Assembly: GCA_947561395.2 (NCBI GenBank)
Contig: OX387184.1
Location: forward strand, 17,960,205 to 18,024,204
Length of the DNA stretch: 64,000 bases
Direction of reading: 5' to 3'
DNA from: Buxus sempervirens
Lineage: Eukaryota > Streptophyta > Magnoliopsida > Buxales > Buxaceae
The position numbers and the translations under genes were made by a program. Shown piece after piece: positions 12,121 to 21,567 of this stretch (positions are counted from its first letter, which is position 1; every line of letters starts with the position of its first letter). The notes below the pieces were generated by a model. It was not told the origin of the DNA. It saw only the letters and a program-made list of their open reading frames with translations, and ran no database searches.

Positions 12121-12548
12121 GATGTTATTACATTGGTGAGAGTCTGTAATTGATAATTGGAGAGGCTAATATGCAAAAGTAAGTAATGTATGCATGGTTA
12201 ACAATGTTTTTTGCTAGGTTGCACATTCAAAACAATTAAGAAATTGATATTATTTTTTCTCATTCTAACACTCAAATACTTGAATCAATCCGACGATGCC
12301 TCAGCCAAACAGTTGGGGTTAGCAACATGAACTCAAAATTCATAGACCTCCGACAAAAGGACTAAACATTTGCAATCATTAATTAATACATTACTCATCA
12401 AAATAGTGGTTAATCTAACATTTTGTTATGATTAACCAAAAGTCATCTTATGCAATGCACGATGTGGTGCACCACAACAAAAAACCAATCGTCCATCTAA
12501 TTGACAAAATCTAGATGAATCGTCAAATCAATGATTAATCGCGAGTAA

Positions 12549-13400
12549 TAAACGATTAATCGGTTATCATCGATAACGTGCGCCCAGTTGTGCATCGGTA
12601 ATTCTCGATTAATCGGGTGTTAATCCTGAAATTAGTCTCAGGAAAACGACACGCTGGAATTTGAATCGGAACTTTTGCGATTAATCAAAACTTCATGATT
12701 AGTCGGTCATTCGTTACGATTAATCGGTTACCATCGGTTGCTATGCGCCCAATTGTGCATAAGCAATTATCGATTAATCGGGCTTTAATCCTGAAATTTG
12801 TCTTAGAAAAACGACACTCGGTAATTTGAATAAGCTCTTCTTCGATTAATCAAGAATTCATGGTTAGTCGGTGATTTGTTACGATTAATCAGTTATCATC
12901 GGTTGCTATTCGCCCTGTCCTTTGTCGGCAGTTATTGATTTATCGATCCTTAATCCTGCAAATTATCTTAGAAAATGGACACTCTGTAACTTGAGTCGGC
13001 ACTTCGCCGATGCATCAAACATTAATGGTTAGTCGGTCATTCGTTACGATTAATCGGTTATCATGGATTGCTATTTGCTCAGTCTTTCATCGGCAAGTTT
13101 CGATTAATCGACTCTTAATCCTGCAATTTGCCTCAGAAAACGACAGTCTGTAATTTGAATTGCCAATTATCGATGAATCTAAATATAATGGTTAGTTGGA
13201 TATGACTTACAATTAATCGGTTATCATCGATTGGTACCTAGTGGTTAATCAAATAAATTCGCTTAATTGGTAGTTAATCCTGCATAAACCCCAGAAAAAG
13301 TCACTATGTATTTCGTATCGGCAATTTCACGATTCATCTGTTTGACTTTGATTCATTGTTAATCATTTCGATTAATCATGAATATGTACATGCAGTGGCC
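12549..13400. repeat. ~164-bp tandem repeat with CGATTAATCG palindromes
   Basis: Units start with CGATTAATCGGTTA or a close variant at 12553, 12717, 12882, 13047 and 13210, spacings of 163-165 bases. Each unit carries two or three more copies of ATTAATC or its variants and the phrase TTAATCCTG. Copies have diverged, so the array is not recent. Confidence 0.87.
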
Positions 13401-13893
13401 AAATTGGATCATCGTCGTTAATCGATTAGTCGAGGGTTAATCCTGCATGGTGAAGAGACTGAAGGACGCGCTCTGTTTCTTAAATCGATAATTTACCGAT
13501 TAATCTCTCTTTCAACGATCAATCGAGATCATTTTCCGATGAATTGAATTTGTACTTTTGACTCGCAATCCTTAATCATTCAAATTCTGATTCATGTACC
13601 GATAAATCGATGTATATTCCGATCCATAGATGTCTTAATCGTAAACATTTCAAATGGACAAATCTCCAACTATAAATAAAGACATCAACATAAACAAAAG
13701 ATCCATTTGTTAGCGCAAAAATATTCCCATTTAAACATACCACATTATATTGCTTATGTGCGGGAACATACAAAAAAGTCATAAAGTTAACAAAGTTAAA
13801 CAAGTCAAGTTCATAAAGTTAAAAAAGTCAAGTTCTGAATTAAACAAGTCAAGTTAACCAAAAAAACATCTCCCAAATCTTCACTGACATGAA
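13401..13893. other. Spacer with scattered ATTAATCG motifs and AAGTCAAGTT repeats
   Basis: There is no gene. The last part (about 13780-13860) repeats AAGTCAAGTT and CATAAAGTTAA several times just downstream of the minus-strand relic gene that ends at 13894. Confidence 0.5.
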
Positions 13894-15258
13894 CTATACA
13901 GCCTCTTCTGCTGCTGCACCTGTACCTCCGCCCCCATCTGCACCTGCACCTGCACCTTCACCAGCACCAGTACTTGTATCATCATCTGCATCGGACTCTG
14001 GCAAAGGTGGTAGCGATGGCTCCTGTTTACTTTGGCAAGTATAAATGTGGCTCACCACCCGCAACACCCGCTTCGCTAGTCGCTTCAACCCTCCAAGCTC
14101 CTGTCTGACCTCCTCCTCGAAAACTGCAAATTCGTTAGCTTGTGGTCGTGAAGTTGACGCTTCCCCATGCAGATGACCGGGGCCTCGATGCCTGCTGCGG
14201 TGTACGTTGCAAATCTGGTATGGATGATGTAGAAGGCATGGATGATGTCGATGGTAGCTGGGCCCCCTCTGGTGCTACACCTGCCTCATGCTCTTGCTGA
14301 GAGCTTGATGATCTCCCGGGGTCCGTATGTTGATGAGGCAACGGATCTAGATACATGAGTTGGATGTTGGTCTTGGAGAGAGGGATTGAATGGACAGTAG
14401 ATTCAACCGGACCTTGGAGACCATGTTGTTTGGCAAGTTGGGTCATCAGATAAGCGAAAGGAAGAGATCTAGGATTGGATGTTGCTTTACTTTTACTGGC
14501 AGAGAGGATAAACTGACAAATGTGCTTGCAAATCAACGTTGGCAGACACATCCTAATGCTCTGAACAACCCGATACAGAAGCAGAAGCATCACCATGGTA
14601 GGAGTCATGTCATACTTATTACCACGCCTCAGGTACACATTAAATGTGAAGATGTGGTGGAGAATCCTATACTTTGGCATCATACTACTAGCAGTAAGGG
14701 CGGCTCTGTGCCACTCGGCGTCATTCTCACAGAGGCAACGCGTTGCCTCCACAAGGTCTGACTGGATGGGGGGATCAAATGTGCGCACTTCATTACGCGG
14801 GATGTGCATCAATTCACTGATGCGGTCAGGGGTGACAAGGACAGCTTTACCATTTATATCAACTACAAATGCAGGATCTGGTTCATGGGGAGGAGTTGTA
14901 ACACATGCACTCTCATAAAGACGACACACGACCAACCTGTTTGCATCACCACCCCAGTCCAAAAGACCCTTCCATCCAATTTTTTTAAGAAGTGGTTCCA
15001 AACCATATTTCTAAATTTGGTCTTTGAGCACAGCTTTCTCAACGACCAATGACCTTTGGATGAGTTCCCCACGCCCCCCAAGGGCAGCGGATGGTGCATG
15101 TTCCAGAGACGACGAAGGCGAACTTGAAGCCCCTCCAGGCTGCTCAGTATCGTCTGGGTCATAGTCTGACCCAGACGGAGGGAGATCATGATGGGAGGAG
15201 ATGGGGTAGGCGTCCTTGCCTTCTTAGCCTTATGACCTAAGGTTTTTCGTTTGGGCAT
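13894..15258 (-). pseudogene. Transposase_32-like (putative plant transposon protein) relic
   Basis: The central part (about 15001 down to 14300 on the minus strand) reads like the 'putative plant transposon protein' domain family (Pfam Transposase_32). It has a GGDANRLVVCRLYESAC start, a middle with ILHHIFTFNVYLRRGNK and DMTPTMVMLLLLYR, and a SLPFAYLMTQLAKQHG end. The role of this family is unknown. A basic N-terminus (MPKRKTLGHKAKKART) begins at 15258 and an acidic Asp/Gly/Ala-rich tail ends at 13894. The frame is broken between the N-terminus and the core (about 15190), by a TAG at 15011-15013 where Gln would keep the frame, and again near 14160. Introns might explain some shifts, but not the TAG. 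It points opposite to the transposase and lies between two satellite-like arrays, so it may be a separate insertion or an original MULE cargo gene. Confidence 0.68.
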
Positions 15259-16054
15259 GGTGGCTTTAAGCAAAGACGTCAGGGATGGATGAAAGGCACA
15301 GATGAGAATAACAAACGGCAATGACACAACCCCATTACATCGACAATCATTCAAGGAAGGAAACACAAATGAGAGAGGTGCACCAAAGAAGATCAAAACC
15401 CCAAAAAACAAACCAAACAAACCAACAGACAATGTACACGAATCGTTAGTTCATCGCAAATGAAATGTAGCAAAGCAAAGAAGGTGTAAAATCTTAGCAC
15501 CTCTTACTAGAAGAAGACCTTCCACGATCGACGCTATCTCCCAAGACGAAGTCGACGCAATAAACCCTAGGGATGGTAGAGAGGATGAGAAATGAGGAAT
15601 AACAAATGAGAAGATAGTGAGCCTGTTACGCACATCGAAAATATTTCAGAGAGTTAATCGCAAGGGTCACGTCAGTTGGAAGATGGGATCCCTTGGAAGA
15701 TATGCACGCGCAAAAGCGTCGCTTGGTTTCGCCACTTTCGATTAATCGACAAAATTCCTTGATTCATCGGTTGTTTAAGTGACAAAACGATAAATGTACG
15801 GTTAATCGACTATCTTACGATCAACCGCGAAATATACGATTAATCAATATATGATCGATCAAGTTCATAGGTCATTCTCTCTTCCTTCGATTTATCGCAA
15901 ATGTTGGCGATCAATCATATCCGAAATGTATCCCACGATGATGTAATTATATCCTTATTTGATTAATCATAGGATACTATCCCTTTCTTCAGGTTGTTCC
16001 CACAAACCTCTATAAGTATCATTCGATTGCTTAAAGAGTATCCTATGAAGAAAT
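15259..16054. other. Spacer with CGATTAATCG motifs from about 15640
   Basis: No further exon of the minus-strand relic can be supported above 15258. From about 15730 the palindrome and its half sites resume (for example TTCGATTAATCGAC at about 15738 and ACGATTAATCAAT at about 15837), leading into the 200-bp array. Confidence 0.5.
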
Positions 16055-16870
16055 ATTTGTATCCTCGATGCTAATAAGATATCCCCAAGTACGAGCCGGA
16101 TATAAGTGTAGTAATCGTGGGATACCATCTTACGCTTCGTGAATTGCCAACGATAAATAATACGTATCCTATGAAATATGTAATTGTATCCTACGAATAA
16201 AAAATGTAACCACCTAATAATGAAATTGTATCCCCTAAAAGGCATTAATCGAAATTTATTCCGTCGATAAATCGAAATTGTCTTCCCAAGTACGCGCCAG
16301 ATATAAGTATAGTAATCGTGGGATACCATCTTACGCTTCGTGAATTGTCAACGATAACTAATAAGTATCCCCTCAAATATGTAATTGTATCCCACGAATA
16401 AACAATGTATCCACCGAATAATGAAATTGTATCCCCTAAAAGGCATTAATGGAGACTTAATCCATCAATGAATCGAAATTGTCTCCCCAAGTATGGGCCG
16501 AATATAAGTGTAGTTATCGTGGGATACCATCTTACGCTTCGTGAATTACCAACGATAAATAATAAGTATCCCATGAAATATGTATTGTATCCCACGAATA
16601 AAAAATGTATCCACCGATTAATGAAATTGTATCCCAGAAAAGGCATTAATCGAATTTCTTCCATCGATGAATCAAAATTGTCTCCCCAAGTACGCGTTGG
16701 ATATAAGTGTAGTAATCGTGGGATACCATCTTACTCTTCGTGAATTGCCAACGATTACTGTTCACCAAAAAAAAAAAAAAAATGTCCAACGATTAATAAT
16801 CAGTATCCCCTGAAATATTTAATTGTATCCCACGAATATAAAACGTATCCTTCGATTTATGAAATTGTAT
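16055..16870. repeat. ~200-bp tandem repeat, four copies
   Basis: The phrase GTAATCGTGGGATACCATCT recurs at about 16111, 16312, 16513 (GTTATC variant) and 16712, a 199-201-base period. Each unit also holds several GTATCC/GGATAC words in both orientations and one or two ATTAATC words. The array differs in sequence from the 164-bp one on the other side of the relic gene. Confidence 0.88.
16758..16785 (+). mobile_element. 28-nt poly(A) micro-insertion with 10-bp target duplication
   Basis: A CTGTTCACC-A(n)-TGT piece sits between two copies of CCAACGATTA (16748-16757 and 16786-16795). Its ACC-A(n) end matches the other micro-insertions in this window. Confidence 0.6.
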
Positions 16871-17688
16871 CCCCCGAACGGTTAATCATTTTTTAACTCT
16901 TCGATGAAGAATTCGATTTGAATAAAATGCGTCGATTAATCGGAATTGTCTACCACAAACGCCAATGCTTAATCAAAAATTGTGGCACCATGTGAGGAAT
17001 CGGATGCAATTGCGATTAGTCGGAAAACATGTGATTAATGGGGACTTATGCGATTAATTGAAAGCTGTTCATACCGGTACCCTAGGGATAGGGAAGCTGA
17101 ATTCCAATTAACTAATTTACAAATGATTGATCGCGATAATATGAGATTAGTGGAAGGTTGATGTGCGGAGATACTGAGGATGGCGACAATGAGTGATCAA
17201 TTAATCGATTTAATTATGATAGATCGTAATATTATTCGATTAATCGGACATTTGTGATACATGTTTAATGGTCATTTGGAGCATTTCGATCGATGAATCG
17301 ATGACCCTACGGTTAATCGGACTTGTTGTCGATTGATCTACATTTGTCCTGTGCTTAATCAAAATAATAACAGGTTAATCGTTTTTTCAACGATTAATAC
17401 AATGCCTTCATTACTTGCTACAACATACTTTGAACTGTAAATGCACTTTCAACAAGACATATATAAACACCAAAACTTTCTAAGTATATGAAGTTCACAT
17501 CACTCCCAAAAATGAAAAAACCAAAACATTAAAAGTAGTTGATATTCCTATGAATAAAAAAACCTATACAACCCCAAACATCGCATCAGTCCAAGAAAAG
17601 AAAACACCAAAACATTGTAAAGTAGTTTATGTTCTTATGAATACAAAACACTATACAACCCCAAACATGGAAGTGTCTTCTCCAAGCA
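16871..17688. other. Spacer with CGATTAATCG motifs, downstream of the Ulp1-like gene
   Basis: The motif runs on to about 17400 (for example GTCGATTAATCGGAAT at about 16930 and TTCGATTAATCGGAC at about 17237) and then stops. No gene is seen. A 60-codon frame at 17550 is unsupported. Confidence 0.5.
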
Positions 17689-19700
17689 TCAACCAATCTG
17701 ATGATGCAACACCTTATCCTTTAACCTGTTAGTTGGATCCAACACCAAATCCGCCATCACCTTCTTCCTAAAGTGTGGGATATTATCCTGCTTCATAACA
17801 AGTAATGACATTAACTTAGCATCAAACAATCATCTATAAGATAATAAATGCATATGATGTAATTAAGTTCTGGAAAAAGAAAGCATGCTTGTCCAAATTG
17901 AGGGTTAAGCACATGCCCATCCCAAAACTCCATAAACTTCAACACAAAAACACCACAATCAAACCTACATAAAAAGTTCGGGGTAAACAAAACATAAACG
18001 TATTAGAACAGTGTAGAACACCAATCATCCACAAAGACATTATCTTACCTGTTCTTTTGATGAGGCACTGATGCATACTCCCTATCCTATGATGGAATCC
18101 CAAGCGGTTTTCCGTGGACAAATGTCTCAAATAAGTCCTCAAAAAATGTTGCCTGCCAAATTAAAATCTCTTGCACTATCATCTAAGTCAAACACTTCCA
18201 TGACAACATAGAAGGATGCTTAGCAAATTTAAATTACAAATTAACAATGGAAACGCAAACTTATAAGTTTATTGACCGCCTCCCCTTGAAAACCTTGTCT
18301 AGAACTACTATCCGAGTCCAACAATTCAAATCTTTTTCCTTTCACATTTAGAACTACAAGGAACCAATGGTTCCTTTAGCATACTAGTAGAAAAATCTAC
18401 ATAAAACATTAACTATTAGTTAGGAGGAGAAGCCCAATCTAAACATGTGATTGGAAGAATTTGCAAAAATTACTGAGAGAAGAACATTATAAGACAACAT
18501 GTTTTTTATTTCCATAAAAAACATACTTAATTTACCATTTCACATTCTCGGAGGAGAAACCCAATTGTTTTCAAAGAGAAGTATTTCTTATACATCGTAT
18601 CAATCTCAATCTCCTCTTTGCCGTTTATGATTATATCCTATGATTTACAATAGAATTACAAAAGCATATGCATACCTTATTACACAAATTTAATGCAAGC
18701 TAGAATAGTCAAATATGCTTACAGTGACAACGGGAGAACAATAATGCTTTGTGACTCTTGATGAATATAAACCTTGTCGGTTGATAAGGCAAATACCATA
18801 TGCTGCTATTACCTATATTACATGATACATAATAGATATAATTGTTAATATGATTGTGGAATTAACTAGCTATACAACGAGATAAAACTAACATACCATG
18901 CTGCCGACCCAACATCCATCTGCCAAGCAATGTATCTCTTCCACTGTAACATGCATTCCAATATAATCCACAACAACCAAGCTACACAATGAGAAATTCA
19001 TGTCACAATTGAAACACTACATCGAGGGAAAACTAATTGTGTTTTCCGTCGATCTGGCACACAAATATAAGCATCTCCACACATTAACTTCATGTTCTCT
19101 CAGAAACAATATATATAAAGAATTACTTACTTTGTTGCATGCAATTCATATATATATTCGACAACCCGCTTTTTATCAGGCTTCAACGGAGGGAATTTGT
19201 GTTGGACAACGAACGGAGAACACAAATTTTTGGGTTTCTTAATCATTCGCTTGAATTTACTTGGAGAAACAACCTTCGGTTTTGGTGACGCGATTTCATG
19301 AGAAACTTGCACTGGTGACCCTTCCTCATCAGCAACGGCTTCAACCGGTGATGGTGATCGTCTCAACTCATGGGATGAACACCAATCATGGGCTGAATTC
19401 GGCTGTTCACCATGGGTTGGTGTGTCTCCACTCTCTGGGGGTACAACTTCAATTCCGTGCAATGACGTTGCATCTCCTGAGTAGCAGTCGCCATCCGGTC
19501 CATTTGCTCCTGTAATATGTGTATCAATAATCAAGTGTTAAAATTAGATTCAAGTGTGAATATAGAATACTAGTTAACCACCTCACAACTTTGTGCTTTC
19601 TCCCACCTGAGATAGATTGCTAGGCAATCCATTCGTGCTTCTGTCATTTCCTTCACTTGCCATATGTGTTGGACAGGTGCGTCTTCCTTGAGGCTTACCT
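17689..19700 (-). CDS. Ulp1-like cysteine protease (C48 type) of the MULE, spliced
   Basis: Ulp1/SENP proteases remove SUMO or related tags. On the minus strand, exons are visible at about 19690-19582 and from 19509 (joined in phase, ...KAQSCE|EQMDRM), then 18985-18897, 18812-18723, 18637-18536 (all phase 0), about 18371-18286, 18152-18049, 17964 to about 17892, and about 17792-17689. The catalytic set is recognisable: His in NHWFLVV (18367-18369), Asp in LLDSD (near 18318) and Cys in FDCGVFVLKFMEFW (17955-17957). An SPFV-like segment precedes the domain and QDNIPHFRKKVMADLVL ends it, as in plant transposon Ulp1 proteins. Oddities are one in-frame TAG at 18087-18089 and two junctions (near 18371 and 17892) without a clean canonical site, so some decay is likely. 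The 5' end is uncertain. Ulp1 genes are typical cargo of some plant MULEs. Confidence 0.78.
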
Positions 19701-20749
19701 ACACTTGATTCACCAATTTAAAAACTTTGTTTTCCTCAATTTTTGGAATAGAACACCATCGCATTAATAATAGATAAAATAGCCGTGTTGAGTAAACCAT
19801 TCAAAGCACTGAAACTTTTTATAAATATTTCAGAATTATGAAAAACACACCAAATAACATTGAACAATAGGTTAATTAACCCATTAATAGAACTATTACA
19901 ATGTTATTTTACAATGACCAACTTGACCATTTCATTGTTAGATAAAGCCTAAATTACCTAGCCATGATATTGGTTAAATAACCCTACAATTATATTTCTC
20001 TAAAATTTCACTTTCAGTGACTTATGCTATAGACTCTTCAATGATATATAGTTTAATATTTCAAATTTCTAGGCTTTTGTCAGCTAAAGTGGCCTTGTTA
20101 TGCCTTCTAACTCATAAATTTTAAACAAATGTATTTAATTTTTTTTAAAATTTCGACATCATCTCTCTTACCCATTAAGAGTCAACATGCTACCCACAAA
20201 CATCTTTATACTAAACATAGCATTACAAAAAACACACCAAATAACATTGAACAATAAGTTCATTAATCGATTAATCGACTTCTACTCGATTTATTGGATG
20301 AACAATGTGTTCATTGTTCGATTAATCGGCTTCTAGTAGAACAAATCGATCAATAAAGCGATGAGCTTCAGGCGATTCCAATGAATGGTTTCGAGGAAAA
20401 CCGATTAGGGAAAATCGTTGATAAACATACTCAAAAATGATTAGCCACAATAGGTTCATAACTTGAGGAGATTCGTTCAAGACCCCTACCAATGCAAACG
20501 TTCCGCTGCTAAGTTTCGTCAAAACCCTTTACGGCCCTTTCCTTCCCCAAAAAACGCAAGCTAAACCAGGGGTTTCGAGATTTGACTGTATATTGCTTCC
20601 TTCAACCGAAGATGCTTCGCGGTTTCGAGGTTCCACTCGAGATGGGGTTTCGAGATGGGCTTTATTCAGCCGGAGAAAGCTTCGCCGTCGAGATGGGGTT
20701 TCCACCTTCACTGTTCGCTCGACGATTCAGAGGAACCTTGGGTTTCAAT
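19701..20749. other. MULE right interior, no clear gene
   Basis: It may include 5' exons of the Ulp1-like gene, but none can be shown. CGATTAATCG words recur at about 20268-20335. The piece beside the right inverted repeat (about 20570-20740) is a G+C-richer stretch of alternating TTCGAGATGGGGTTT-like words. Confidence 0.4.
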
Positions 20750-20913
20750 CGAACGAAGAGGGAAGGGCAAAATGGGGTGTTCACAAAATGCTACAGTGAA
20801 AATGGACCACTTCGTAAATTGTTTTCAAAAGTTGCATGCTTCGATAGGGAAGACTTTTCAACGTTCCATTTTGTATTAATTTTGTAAAAGACGTTTGTAT
20901 TTGAAATTTTCCC
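20750..20913 (-). repeat. Right terminal inverted repeat of the MULE
   Basis: Reverse complement of 2563-2710, with about 17 extra bases (GTGAACACCCCATTTT on the minus strand) next to a similar CATTTT word, which looks like a small internal duplication. The outer end GGG abuts the second half of the SINE poly(A) run (20914-20925). Confidence 0.88.
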
Positions 20914-21093
20914 AAAAAAAAAAAAGGGCCAATTGCCAGTTTATGATGCACCAAAAACAAAATAAAAAATATAAATATACACGCCTTACTTGTAAGTGCT
21001 CTTACACACATAGCATCAAGGAGCATCGTCGTGATTTTAGATGCATTAAGTTATCAGTGCTTACTTTTCCTTTAGAGGACTTGCATCACAGTG

Positions 21094-21111
21094 GTTTACC
21101 AAAAAAAAAAA
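21094..21111 (+). mobile_element. 18-nt poly(A) micro-insertion with 16-bp target duplication
   Basis: GTTTACC followed by eleven A lies between perfect copies of GACTTGCATCACAGTG (21078-21093 and 21112-21127). A perfect 16-base duplication around an A-tailed insert is the mark of target-primed retrotransposition. The insert is so short that only the tail and seven bases of its source remain. Confidence 0.75.
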
Positions 21112-21126
21112 GACTTGCATCACAGT

Positions 21127-21306
21127 GTCCTGGACACCCTTGGTCAAAGGTAAGCGTTACTTCCGTGACTTTCATAAGAGAGTAGAATAGCACTCGTCAT
21201 AGTATCCTCGACGCCATTGTTTACCAAAACAAAAAAAAATCCTGGACGCCATTGGTCAAAGGTAACCGGTACTTCCGTGACTTTAATAAGAGAGTAGAAT
21301 AGCACT
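21127..21306. repeat. Direct duplication upstream of the receptor kinase
   Basis: About 68 bases at 21127-21195 (TCCTGGACACCCTTGGTCAA through AGAGAGTAGAATAGCACT) recur at 21240-21306 with few changes. The second copy is 260 bases upstream of the receptor kinase start, so both copies lie in its likely promoter. Confidence 0.8.
21219..21239 (+). mobile_element. 21-nt poly(A) micro-insertion with 14-bp target duplication
   Basis: GTTTACC followed by an A-rich tail lies between TCCTCGACGCCATT (21205-21218) and TCCTGGACGCCATT (21240-21253), one mismatch. It has the same head and tail as the insert at 21094. Confidence 0.68.
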
Positions 21307-21513
21307 TCTTGTTCTTGGAATATTTGACAGACACAAGTGACGTGATGCTACCAATGGGTGACCGCATGTATCGGACCAGTCTAGAAGAGCCAACCTCCTC
21401 TCCTCGTGACTCATTCAAATCGATCAATTTCAATATTAATTCCACTGGTTTGTTTGCAGTTTTTCTTCTTACCATTCCCATGAGGCCTATGACATCCCAA
21501 GACTAAAAGAAAC

Positions 21514-21520
21514 TATAAAT
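21514..21520 (+). promoter_or_regulatory. Candidate TATA box of the subfamily-XII receptor kinase
   Basis: TATAAAT lies 48 bases before the ATG at 21568. The implied leader is only about 20 bases, so this is tentative. Confidence 0.35.
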
Positions 21521-21567
21521 TATTTGCTGATAAACTCTAACGTTATGAGCTCAAACATCTTGCTAAC

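Larger units (their letters stand above)
2563..20913. mobile_element. 18.35-kb Mutator-like element (MULE) carrying four genes
   Basis: The ends are long inverted repeats: 2563-2710 matches the reverse complement of 20750-20913 almost base for base, apart from a ~17-base extra piece in the right copy. The ends read GG(G)AAAA-TTTCAAATACAA, a MULE-like terminus. Flanks are A-runs (11 on the left, 12 on the right), compatible with a 9-bp all-A target duplication inside a SINE tail. Inside, in order, are a MURA transposase (+), an HMG-box/plant-mobile-domain gene (+), a Transposase_32-like relic (-) and an Ulp1-like protease (-). A solo LTR at 5523-8895 is a later insertion. Ulp1-bearing MULEs are known in plants (the KAONASHI type in Arabidopsis and related melon elements), so this one fits that group, but the HMG-box gene and the satellite arrays are unusual. 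The transposase is broken, so self-mobility is unlikely now. Confidence 0.82.
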
